Positions 9,002 to 15,729 of a DNA stretch of 22,954 bases are shown in pieces. The stretch is from assembly GCA_002344785.1 (NCBI GenBank), contig DDUL01000052.1, positions 102,671 to 125,624 on the forward strand, in the 5' to 3' direction. Each line of letters starts with the position of its first letter. The stretch's first letter is position 1. Source of the stretch: Bdellovibrionaceae bacterium UBA2339. Lineage in GTDB: Bacteria; Bdellovibrionota; Bdellovibrionia; Bdellovibrionales; JAMPXM01. The notes under the pieces are model-generated. The model was not told the DNA's origin. It ran no database searches and saw only the letters and a list, made by a program, of their open reading frames with translations. A program made the position numbers and the translations under genes.

Positions 9002-9127
9002 CTACTTCAAATGCAGGAGCAGTTTTTTGATTCGCCGAACGATGGCCGCGATCTTTCGATTTCTCGACACCTCTTCTGCGGAAATTGAATCAAGCACCAT
9101 CCCCACCTCTTGTTTGACCGTTTTCAC
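9002..9127 (-). CDS. Small basic protein, 41 residues
   Basis: Starts at GTG (9127) with AGGGGG four bases upstream, in the short gap after the 45-residue gene. It encodes an acidic first half (SISAEEVSRN) and a strongly basic helical end (IVRRIKKLLLHLK). A longer reading from an ATG at 9193 would overlap the upstream gene and lacks a ribosome site. No family recognised; the basic amphipathic C-terminus could bind nucleic acid or membrane (inference). Confidence 0.5.
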   Translation of the reverse strand: MKTVKQEVGMVLDSISAEEVSRNRKIAAIVRRIKKLLLHLK

Positions 9128-9135
9128 GTGTCCCC

Positions 9136-9273
9136 CTATTGACCTAAGAGCCTCAGTGCATTCTTCAGTTCCGCGATCAGTTGGGCGTTGCACATGATCT
9201 CTTCAATCGAGAGTGCGCCCATCAATTCATAGAGTTCCCGCTTGAGCAGCATCAGAACTTGCATCTCGCTCAT
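9136..9273 (-). CDS. Small helical protein, 45 residues
   Basis: ATG at 9273 overlaps the stop of the preceding 55-residue gene (ATGA). The product is leucine- and glutamate-rich with heptad-like spacing (KRELYELMGALSIEEI, QLIAELKNALRLL), suggesting a helical hairpin or coiled coil. Too short for most ORF cut-offs. No family recognised. Evidence for being a gene is the overlap chain, orientation and amino-acid composition. Confidence 0.5.
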   Translation of the reverse strand: MSEMQVLMLLKRELYELMGALSIEEIMCNAQLIAELKNALRLLGQ

Positions 9274-9437
9274 AGTGACCACCGACGGATAACTGTCTCA
9301 GGGTACTTCTGAAGCATCTCGGCGCGAGCCGTGTTGATTTGCTCCTGCACGCGGGCCGATGCCGCAGCCGATCCACGCATATTTAAGAGAAGCCTTTGAG
9401 CCGCCATCCTGATGCGAGTGATGATCTTGCGGATCAC
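9270..9437 (-). CDS. Small basic helical protein, 55 residues
   Basis: GTG start at 9437 overlaps the TGA of the zinc-ribbon gene (GTGA) and its own stop overlaps the next ATG, so it is locked into a chain of coupled genes. The N-terminus is basic (RKIITRIRMAAQR), the middle Ala-rich, and the C-terminus reads EMLQKYPETVIRRWSL. No signal peptide or clear membrane segment. Function unknown. The other open frame over this stretch (9298-9531) has biased, non-protein-like composition and no ribosome site. Confidence 0.5.
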   Translation of the reverse strand: MIRKIITRIRMAAQRLLLNMRGSAAASARVQEQINTARAEMLQKYPETVIRRWSL

Positions 9438-9652
9438 GCAGCACCTTCCAACGACGGCCCAGATTCATCACTGTCTTCTTTTGTGGTTTTGTCGCCGAGA
9501 TTTTCTGCCCATGTTGGGATGGGAAGATCATCAGGAGACATCGGTCGCTCCAGTAGGTCGGGGCTGTAGTTGCAGCTCACGCAATGGGCGTGAGTTCTTA
9601 GAACTTCATAGCTGCGATCATTGCAGCGTGGACACTTTCGCCAGTAGCTCAT
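9434..9652 (-). CDS. Small zinc-ribbon protein, 72 residues
   Basis: Two CxxC knuckles, CPRC (7-10) and CVSC (24-27), form a four-cysteine zinc ribbon, followed by an acidic, Pro-rich tail. The ATG at 9652 is chosen over 9697 because AAAGGAG lies six bases before it and the protein then starts right at the ribbon. First gene of the leftward transfer operon as far as can be seen, so its position suits a regulator or an assembly factor. No family name can be given beyond zinc ribbon. Confidence 0.65.
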   Translation of the reverse strand: MSYWRKCPRCNDRSYEVLRTHAHCVSCNYSPDLLERPMSPDDLPIPTWAENLGDKTTKEDSDESGPSLEGAA

Positions 9653-9802
9653 AGCTTTCTCCTTTGCTGGTGGAGGGATGGTTTTCCGCCCTCTCAACAG
9701 CTAAAATTGCAAGCTGTGCCAACTTCGGCGCGAAAATGAGCTAACGCTTGAACATCAAAAAGAAATCGGCGGAAATTATGGAATTTTTCTGCATCAGAAA
9801 CC

Positions 9803-10017
9803 TTCAAATAATTTGAATGAAAATGCGTGAGCGAGAATTTAGAGGCTCCTCGCGTATTCAAAAAATTTGAAGAACATCAAGAATCTTGAACGTGAATTTT
9901 CTACACGAACTATTCAAGAAATTTGAATACCTCAGAGAAAACAGAAACCGTTTAATCTTCAATAACTTAACGTATGTTAAGCGAGGCCGGCTCCTCCTAG
10001 TATTCAAATAAATTGAA
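9803..10017. promoter_or_regulatory. Five TTCAA-N5-TTGAA palindromes, probable activator-binding sites
   Basis: Fifteen-base copies lie at 9803-9817, 9857-9871, 9876-9890 (first base differs), 9913-9927 and 10003-10017. The first is a perfect 7-1-7 palindrome and the fourth extends to 19 bases. They lie about 115 to 315 bases upstream of the sigma-54 promoter, the usual range for enhancer sites of sigma-54 activators. The response regulator encoded in the operon carries a Fis-type HTH and is the obvious candidate to bind them. Binding is inference; the repeats are seen directly. Confidence 0.75.
9966..9981. promoter_or_regulatory. Perfect inverted repeat CTTAAC-GTAT-GTTAAG
   Basis: Six-base arms around a four-base centre, unrelated to the TTCAA palindromes and lying between the fourth and fifth of them. 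It looks like an operator for a dimeric regulator. Single copy in what I read; the regulator is unknown. Confidence 0.4.
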
Positions 10018-10123
10018 GAATTATTTATATATCTGTTGTATATCCACATCGTTAAGAGGGCCGATGGATGCTGGTTATGCGTTTTTTTGCGGGGTACGAC
10101 AGTTAAAGAGTAACTTCTAGTTG

Positions 10124-10139
10124 TGGCATCGGCTTTGCT
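10124..10139 (+). promoter_or_regulatory. Sigma-54 (-24/-12) promoter of the YcaO operon
   Basis: TGGCAT-CGGCT-TTGCT matches the RpoN consensus TGGCAC-N5-TTGCW, with GG (10125-10126) and GC (10137-10138) exactly ten bases apart. The expected start of transcription is near 10150, then AGGGGGG (10154-10160) and the YcaO ATG at 10167. The operon encodes a sigma-54-type activator, which fits autoregulation. Confidence 0.8.
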
Positions 10140-10166
10140 CTCTTCGAGTGTATAGGGGGGCCAAGC

Positions 10167-11138
10167 ATGGTGAGCGATCTAGCTCAAGACAACCAAAGAC
10201 TACGAAGGGGTTTTGAAACCTCACCGCTATTATTCGGTCCAAAAATCACCAGCGAAAGCGAAATCAAACGGCCAGAGGGTTACGCACTCCCTGGATCTGT
10301 GGCCCTTTCCATAACAGCGGAAGCGGACGGATTCACAGCCATTGGCTACGGTGAAGGTCAGCATGATCTTGCCCGTGCAAAGGCGATTTCCGAAGCGTTG
10401 GAGCGGCTGGCTCTATTCAAATTTTGTACTGACACTAATAAATCAGAGACAAGTAGTGGTTGGGCGGCTCATCGTACCGCCGAGCTTGCAGTTCGTGCGG
10501 CGGTGTTTGAGCTGATCGAACGCGATGTTGCTCTAACGGCTTGGGAAGACGGCGGTCCTTTTTATGTGGTGCCTGAATCACTTTGGCCGAAGTCCCTCCT
10601 TAAATGGAAGAGCGAGCGGCACACCAGCCTCGAATTTTCTGATCTTCGTATTCTTCTCAGTAGTACCGACAACGGCGCGTGTGTATCTGCTCTCATCTTT
10701 AATGACAGCGGAAATTTCGTTGCGGGCCATGCTTCAGCGTTTGAACTACAGGATGCAATCATCTCCGCCGCAAATGAATGCTTCCGTGCCGCCCACTCCG
10801 CAATCCAGTTTGATTCTATCGCCGAGGTTGCCGCTCTCCATTCTGGCAACCAAGGTGCGAGTGCAGGCCCTGCGGCTCATTCGCTGGCGTATGCCTACAA
10901 AGAGACGATGCCAGAAGTGGTGAAGATTCTGACTGCGACAAAGATTGAAGTGCGCCGTAAGTGGCAGAAGCACCAGACATTATTTAATGAATTGAATCTT
11001 ACTGCGTTCGACGCACAGACTTTTCAAGTCGGCGACCGACTCGTGGCAAGAGTGAAAAGCCCCAAGTATCGAGAAATTTTCTGGGGCCGAACTGACGATG
11101 TGTCTAAACGAAACCAACACCCGCATTTTGTGGGTTAA
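10167..11138 (+). CDS. YcaO-domain protein
   Basis: 323 residues. The YcaO ATP/Mg-binding motifs are visible: SEALER (75-80), SSGWAAH followed by ELIERD (115-120), and NECFRA with Glu204. YcaO enzymes use ATP to activate a peptide backbone amide, making azolines, thioamides or amidines in peptides, or acting on ribosomal protein S12. The glutamates that bind ATP-Mg appear intact, so the enzyme is plausibly active. It is shorter than typical cyclodehydratases, stands without an E1-like/Ocin-ThiF or TfuA partner, and ends in NQHPHFVG rather than the Pro-rich tail of azoline-forming members. First gene of the sigma-54 operon, followed after 11 bases by a small exported protein that may be its substrate (inference). 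Confidence 0.82.
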   Translation: MVSDLAQDNQRLRRGFETSPLLFGPKITSESEIKRPEGYALPGSVALSITAEADGFTAIGYGEGQHDLARAKAISEALERLALFKFCTDTNKSETSSGWAAHRTAELAVRAAVFELIERDVALTAWEDGGPFYVVPESLWPKSLLKWKSERHTSLEFSDLRILLSSTDNGACVSALIFNDSGNFVAGHASAFELQDAIISAANECFRAAHSAIQFDSIAEVAALHSGNQGASAGPAAHSLAYAYKETMPEVVKILTATKIEVRRKWQKHQTLFNELNLTAFDAQTFQVGDRLVARVKSPKYREIFWGRTDDVSKRNQHPHFVG

Positions 11139-11149
11139 AGGAGGGATAT

Positions 11150-11446
11150 ATGCGTAACAGAGCAATCAAAGGAATCTTATTCACGCTTGCAAGTGCAACA
11201 GGTCTTTTCGCATTTGCTGGGGAGCTACCGCAGGGCTTGCACTTGATCGAAGAGCTTCCACTCGAACAGCGGGTTGTGGCTCACAAACAAGTCTTGAAAT
11301 TTCTGAATGAGAACCCCCAATTTGCCGCACTCGTGAAAGTGATCGCAGTCGATGAAAAAGGAACGGTCTATGTCTTGGATGAGAAAATGGAAAACATCGT
11401 TGTCGCTGGTGCTCCTAGCTCTATTGGGATGTCTGCTGGTAAGTAG
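11150..11446 (+). CDS. Small exported protein, candidate YcaO substrate or signal
   Basis: 98 residues with AAAGGAGGG four bases before the ATG, a near-ideal ribosome site. The N-terminus (MRNRAIKG, then a hydrophobic stretch to about 22 ending AFA) is a Sec signal peptide. The mature part is about 75 residues without cysteine. It has a predicted helical middle (EQRVVAHKQVLKFLNENP) and a Gly/Ser/Ala-rich end (AGAPSSIGMSAGK). The last 25 codons overlap the start of the next gene in another frame. Placement after a YcaO gene suggests a modified peptide precursor, but a Sec signal instead of a RiPP leader is unusual. Alternatives: a periplasmic partner of the binding protein or kinase. Confidence 0.65.
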   Translation: MRNRAIKGILFTLASATGLFAFAGELPQGLHLIEELPLEQRVVAHKQVLKFLNENPQFAALVKVIAVDEKGTVYVLDEKMENIVVAGAPSSIGMSAGK

Positions 11447-12872
11447 CCATCTGGCATTTGCCGCCTCGGAGGGATCAGTGCATACGAAAAGCGTAAGAAC
11501 CTATATGAATTTTGCCAAAGAGGTCGATCCAGCCCACATTTTGTCGATGGCTGATCTCGAACTCTCTATTGCCCTTTCTACTCCGCTCGTCGTGTTCAAT
11601 AACGAGCGTCAGGTTGTTTCGGGCTTGGCCGAGACATGGACGATTCTTCCGCCTGATCGTGTATCGTTCACGCTTCGTAAAAATCTACGCTGGTCAGATG
11701 GCTCACAAGTCAAAGCTGCGGAATATAAGACGGCATTGGAGCGAGCTAAACGTCTCTATGGAAACGATCTCAAAGCCCTGTTTGAAGCCGTCACGAAAAT
11801 CGAGGCTCCTGATGAACGCACACTGGTTTTTGTAACTAAGGGCGCGGCCACAGAGAGCGGACTCCTGCTCAAGCTGACTGAACCCATGTATGGACTTCTG
11901 GCCCTGAAGGGTGACGTCCTTAATCTTTCAAAAACAGTCGGGCCGTTTTTTGTGAAAGAAAATCGTGGCGACTCGCTGACGTTGGAAGCAAATAAGAACT
12001 GGTATGCCTATACAAGCGCGATGCCCGCACTTGTTGAAATCAAACGCCCGAAAGATGGCGTTGATTTGATGACCACCTTCGACAAAGACGACTGGCCGAA
12101 TCTGACCTCTGGCAGCTCTCTCATGTCGAAAGAAACCCTCGATCAACTAAAGAGCAAGGGCTTCAAAACTTGGCAACGCAGTCTCGACAAGGTTTATAGC
12201 CTCTATCCATCAAAACGATTTCTAAAAAACGACGGAGCAAATTTCATAAAGTTGCTTTCAAAGAAGGTGGACAGCTCATCTCTATTGGGTGGACTCACTG
12301 GATTCACCAATGCTGAACAATTTTTTCCGCGAGGCTATGAGCTTTATTCCAGTCAGCAGCCGAAGGTTCCCACTGTCGATAAGTGGCGCGGCAACGGCCC
12401 GATCACAGTTCTACTACTCGACACGACAGTTCTTGCGGGAATGCGCGAGAACTTGGCGAAGGTTATCTCTGCGGCATCAGGACAACCAGCTAAAATCGAA
12501 GTCATCTCTGTTTCTAAAGCGGGGGATCGCATGAAACTCGGCGACTTCGATATTTTCGGCGTGCAGATTGCCGTCGCTGATCCAAATTTTGAAGGCGCAA
12601 TGTCTTTCTTTATAGAGCGAGAGCCGCCGTTCATTCCATCGGGCGATGGTGCAGCGGATTTTGCTGCACAACTTCGCGCTGCTCGCGGATTGCCAACGTC
12701 AGCGGATCGCTCCGCCCGCATGAGAGAAATCATCATTCGCGCTCAAGAGGCGGGTCACGTTCTGCCGCTTTTCCATTTTTCTAGCCTTGCCATTGCAAAG
12801 CCAGGCGTTGACCTGTCGGAAGTTCCAAACTCGGATGAGACGATTTTATTTTCTAAGGTGAGAATGCGATGA
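11370..12872 (+). CDS. Family-5 (DppA/OppA-type) extracellular solute-binding protein
   Basis: 500 residues. I choose the ATG at 11370 (AAGGA seven bases upstream); an ATG at 11352 in the same frame is possible. Signal peptide follows immediately (hydrophobic core, cleavage near LAFAAS; an LLGC motif inside is a poor lipobox). The mature protein has the family-5 features: a TPLVVFNNERQVVSGLAETW stretch near the start, LRWSDGSQVKAAEY, and a TVGPFFVKE segment. This family binds peptides in the periplasm for Dpp/Opp transporters, but no permease or ATPase gene lies nearby. Its stop overlaps the kinase ATG by four bases, so a receptor role for the kinase is likely (inference). Confidence 0.8.
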   Translation: MSWMRKWKTSLSLVLLALLGCLLVSSHLAFAASEGSVHTKSVRTYMNFAKEVDPAHILSMADLELSIALSTPLVVFNNERQVVSGLAETWTILPPDRVSFTLRKNLRWSDGSQVKAAEYKTALERAKRLYGNDLKALFEAVTKIEAPDERTLVFVTKGAATESGLLLKLTEPMYGLLALKGDVLNLSKTVGPFFVKENRGDSLTLEANKNWYAYTSAMPALVEIKRPKDGVDLMTTFDKDDWPNLTSGSSLMSKETLDQLKSKGFKTWQRSLDKVYSLYPSKRFLKNDGANFIKLLSKKVDSSSLLGGLTGFTNAEQFFPRGYELYSSQQPKVPTVDKWRGNGPITVLLLDTTVLAGMRENLAKVISAASGQPAKIEVISVSKAGDRMKLGDFDIFGVQIAVADPNFEGAMSFFIEREPPFIPSGDGAADFAAQLRAARGLPTSADRSARMREIIIRAQEAGHVLPLFHFSSLAIAKPGVDLSEVPNSDETILFSKVRMR

Positions 12873-14233
12873 AACCTGAGTCCTTGGAACAAAACGTAAA
12901 GCGACAAGCTCTTGCTTGGACAACAGGTGGAATCATCTTCACTCTGTGTCTGACGGGATCGCTTTCTCTTTTCTTGATGTTTCAAGATGCGGCCCGCGAA
13001 GTTGAAACTATCTCAGCATCAGCCATTGCTTCGGGGCGCACCGAGATTCTTTCCGGCGATGTCCGCGCAACCGAGCTTCGCTTTAGAAAAAATCTTGGCC
13101 TCAAACCAAACGACCGACTTTTATTTCTCGATCAAAACCGTGCGCCTTGGGTTGGTGATTTGCGAGAGGAGTCGCTGTCATCATGTACAGACCCAACTCC
13201 GTGCCGATTGTGGCTCAAGCAGCGAATTGTTTTTGAAAAACCCATTTACTTCGACGATGAAGGACGGCACCTCTGGGGCTATCTCCACATCGAAAAGGCA
13301 GCACAAACAGATTGGCCGCTCGTCCTTGGCGTTGCGCTTGCCGTTATCTTGGGAATGCTTATCCAAGGATTCGGCGCATACCGGAACACAATGAAGTCCA
13401 TTCGGGAAGTCAGCTCGACACTGACGGCTTGGGCAAAAAAGATTTCCGAAAATCCAAAGGATCAATCTGAATATCGCAAAGTGCCCTTCTCTGAGATTGC
13501 GCCCGTCGGGAATGCACTCCTCGGCATGAAGGATTATATCATTGCACTCGAAGCGCGAGCCCGCGAGCAAGGGGCACTGGTCACACTTCGTGGAATCGGG
13601 CACGACATCCTAAATCCTGTGGCCCGCATGAAACGCCTGTTAGGTTTACTTGAGGCTCAGAGCAGTGCCGATCCTGAAACGCTCGCAAACATTCGCGCCA
13701 ACCTTAAACGCCTATCAGGCTATGCCGAGCAGTTGAAGCTCATTTACAAGCGGCAACTTGGCGAAGTCACTGACACCGCCTCAACGTCTGATGTCGCCAA
13801 AGAAGTGCGCGAGTTGGCTTCGGAATTATTAACCGACTCTGACGTCATTGAAAAACGCATCCGATTTCAAGTCGATGCGGAATCGTCGTGCATAAGTCCG
13901 ATTCCTGCGCCAGCTTTGAGTCGCCTTATCGAAAATCTATGTAACAACAGCATCCACGCAAGCCCTGAAGGGGCAACGCTATCACTAAAAGTAGAACCGA
14001 AGGGGGACCGCGTTTCAATTCTTGTTCACGACGAGGGCGGCGGGATTCCTCCAGAACTTCAATCTCGAATATTTGAGGCCGACTTCACTACCAAAGGAAA
14101 CAAGGGCACTGGCCTTGGACTCTTCGTGGTAAAACAAGTCTGCGAACAATATGGCGGGAAGATCGCCGTTTCATCCAGTAAGAGCGGCACTGCAGTCACT
14201 TTAGATTTTCCCTGCGTGGAGGTAAGCCCATGA
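12869..14233 (+). CDS. Membrane sensor histidine kinase
   Basis: 454 residues. Transmembrane helices at about 18-38 and 150-168 enclose a periplasmic domain of about 110 residues. After a linker comes the dimerisation helix with His245 in GHDILNP. The N box is ENLCNNSIHASPEG (355-368), G1 is DEGGG (388-392) and G2 is GTGLGL (413-418), so the catalytic domain looks complete. It is coupled to the binding-protein gene and to the response-regulator gene by ATGA overlaps at both ends, which strongly suggests one signalling unit. The periplasmic domain matches no sensor fold I can name, consistent with sensing a partner protein such as the binding protein. Confidence 0.92.
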   Translation: MKPESLEQNVKRQALAWTTGGIIFTLCLTGSLSLFLMFQDAAREVETISASAIASGRTEILSGDVRATELRFRKNLGLKPNDRLLFLDQNRAPWVGDLREESLSSCTDPTPCRLWLKQRIVFEKPIYFDDEGRHLWGYLHIEKAAQTDWPLVLGVALAVILGMLIQGFGAYRNTMKSIREVSSTLTAWAKKISENPKDQSEYRKVPFSEIAPVGNALLGMKDYIIALEARAREQGALVTLRGIGHDILNPVARMKRLLGLLEAQSSADPETLANIRANLKRLSGYAEQLKLIYKRQLGEVTDTASTSDVAKEVRELASELLTDSDVIEKRIRFQVDAESSCISPIPAPALSRLIENLCNNSIHASPEGATLSLKVEPKGDRVSILVHDEGGGIPPELQSRIFEADFTTKGNKGTGLGLFVVKQVCEQYGGKIAVSSSKSGTAVTLDFPCVEVSP

Positions 14234-15591
14234 GCTATCGCATCCTCCTTGTAGACGACGACAGAGAGAACCTGATGGTAAACGAAGCTTTGCTCAAAGT
14301 GGCGGGCTATCAGGTCAAAACCGTGCAATCGGGCCAAGAGGCTATCGAAACTATTAAGAACGCCAAGAAAGACTATGCACTCATCTTGATGGATTACCAC
14401 ATGGTCGGAATGTCAGGCGCAGAGGCGGTGGCAGAGATCATAAAGATCAAGCCAAACCAACAAATGTTAGCTTATTCGCTCGACGACAACCGCGATGTAA
14501 TGCGCGAGACGTTCAAAGCTGGCGTGCTGGATTTTCTTGATAAGAACTCTGAGAACGAAGTGCTGCTTTCAACTGTTGCCGCCTACTGTGAAAAATACGA
14601 GCAGAATTTCCGCTTGCTTAACGACGATGATCTTATCCATAGCGAGAAAGAAGACTTCATCAAGAAAATAGGAATGATCGGACGCTCAGAAAAACTCTAT
14701 GAGCTGGCCCGTCAGATCGAAAAGATCGCTCCATCAAAAGCGACAACACTCATTTACGGCGAAAGCGGCACAGGCAAAGAGCTTGTAGCGCGTGCTCTTC
14801 ACAAATGCGGCGATAGAGCTAGTGGCCCCTTTGTTGCCGTCAACATCGCAGCGGAGCAAGCCTCGCTGCTCGACTCTTCGTTGTTCGGCCATAAAAAGGG
14901 TTCTTTCACTGGAGCCACGCACGATCAAGCTGGGAAATTCCAGCTTGCCAATCGAGGAACAATTTTCCTCGACGAGATCGGCGACATGAGTCTTGATCTT
15001 CAAGTAAAGCTCCTGCGTGTCTTGCAAGAGCGTGAGATCACGCCAGTCGGGGCGACGCGCCCGATTTCGGTTGACGTGCGAATTGTTGCGGCCACTCACC
15101 GCGATTTACCCAAGCTCATCGCCGAGGGAAAGTTCCGCGAAGACCTTTACTACAGATTGAGTTCTGTGATTTTGGAAACCGCGCCACTTCGCGCTCGACC
15201 CGATGACATAGAGCCGCTTGTTGTTCACTTCACACGGGAAATCTGCAAAGAAAATGGTTTTGACCGTTCATTCCATCGCCGCTGCCTTGAAGTGTTCCGC
15301 GAGTATTCATGGAAGGGCAATGTGCGTGAGCTTCGCTCGGTCGTTGAGCGGCACCTGATCGGCTCGGACAGTGAGATCGTGCGGGCAGAGGACCTTGAAG
15401 TTATTTTATACAAAAAGAGTGAAGTCGAAGACCCAAGAACGCTCGAAGAAATTGACCGCTATCTTGATGAAAAGAAACGCAAGATGATGGCAGATGTGAT
15501 GAAAGGCGCAAGCTCCAAAGCGGAGGCCGCACGTCGACTTGGCATAGCCCCAAATCGACTTCATTACTTCACCGAAAAATACGATTTATAG
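14230..15591 (+). CDS. NtrC-class sigma-54-dependent response regulator
   Basis: 453 residues in three parts. The receiver domain has the acidic pocket DDD (9-11), phospho-acceptor Asp55 and Lys106. The AAA+ domain has Walker A GESGTGKE (177-184), the sigma-54 contact loop GSFTGA (224-229, Ser for the usual Ala), Walker B TIFLDEIGD (244-252) and FREDLYYRL (302-310). The C-terminal Fis-type HTH is at about 429-453 (SKAEAARRLGIAPNRLHYF). It is the cognate partner of the preceding kinase. Likely targets are the TTCAA-N5-TTGAA palindromes upstream of the operon's own sigma-54 promoter. Last gene of this operon; 138 bases follow before the next gene, with no clear terminator. Confidence 0.93.
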   Translation: MSYRILLVDDDRENLMVNEALLKVAGYQVKTVQSGQEAIETIKNAKKDYALILMDYHMVGMSGAEAVAEIIKIKPNQQMLAYSLDDNRDVMRETFKAGVLDFLDKNSENEVLLSTVAAYCEKYEQNFRLLNDDDLIHSEKEDFIKKIGMIGRSEKLYELARQIEKIAPSKATTLIYGESGTGKELVARALHKCGDRASGPFVAVNIAAEQASLLDSSLFGHKKGSFTGATHDQAGKFQLANRGTIFLDEIGDMSLDLQVKLLRVLQEREITPVGATRPISVDVRIVAATHRDLPKLIAEGKFREDLYYRLSSVILETAPLRARPDDIEPLVVHFTREICKENGFDRSFHRRCLEVFREYSWKGNVRELRSVVERHLIGSDSEIVRAEDLEVILYKKSEVEDPRTLEEIDRYLDEKKRKMMADVMKGASSKAEAARRLGIAPNRLHYFTEKYDL

Positions 15592-15642
15592 ATTCTGAGT
15601 TAGCGAAAAGTCCTGATATCAATTGTTTTCGGCACTTTAAGC

Positions 15643-15728
15643 CTTTCGAAATGGAATGTGTAGCTTTTAGACAAACCCAGACTTTAGTCACATTAAGTAC
15701 CGCTGAATTACGGCCGATATTTCGAAAG
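15643..15728. promoter_or_regulatory. Inverted pair of TTTCGAAA palindromes before the LysM-barrel gene
   Basis: CTTTCGAAAT (15643-15652) and its exact reverse complement ATTTCGAAAG (15719-15728) flank 66 bases; the second ends one base before the ATG at 15730. Each contains the eight-base palindrome TTTCGAAA. Such a pair could be an operator working by looping or by blocking translation (inference). No convincing -35/-10 pair was found between them. Confidence 0.4.
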
Positions 15729-15729
15729 T

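Larger units (their letters stand above)
9653..10166. other. Divergent intergenic regulatory region
   Basis: 514 bases without a supported gene, between the leftward transfer operon and the rightward YcaO operon. It is AT-rich from about 9760 to 10050. It contains five related palindromes, a separate perfect inverted repeat and one sigma-54 promoter (listed separately). A 63-residue minus-strand frame at 9858-10049 is low-complexity and made of the palindromes, so it is not called. I could not find a convincing promoter for the leftward operon. Confidence 0.75.

Noticed and set aside
9298..9531. 77-codon minus-strand frame
   Set aside because: It overlaps the zinc-ribbon and 55-residue genes in another frame, has odd His/Gly/Ser composition and no ribosome site.
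9707..9722. Second sigma-54-like element on the minus strand (TTGGCACAGCTTGCA)
   Set aside because: GG and GC are only eight bases apart instead of ten, so it should not work as a -24/-12 promoter, although both halves look good.
9858..10049. 63-codon minus-strand frame in the intergenic region
   Set aside because: Low-complexity Asn/Tyr/Arg/Ser/Leu translation of the AT-rich palindrome region, with no ribosome site.
15630..15645. Sigma-54-like GGCAC...GC before the LysM-barrel gene
   Set aside because: Spacing between GG and GC is eight bases, not ten.
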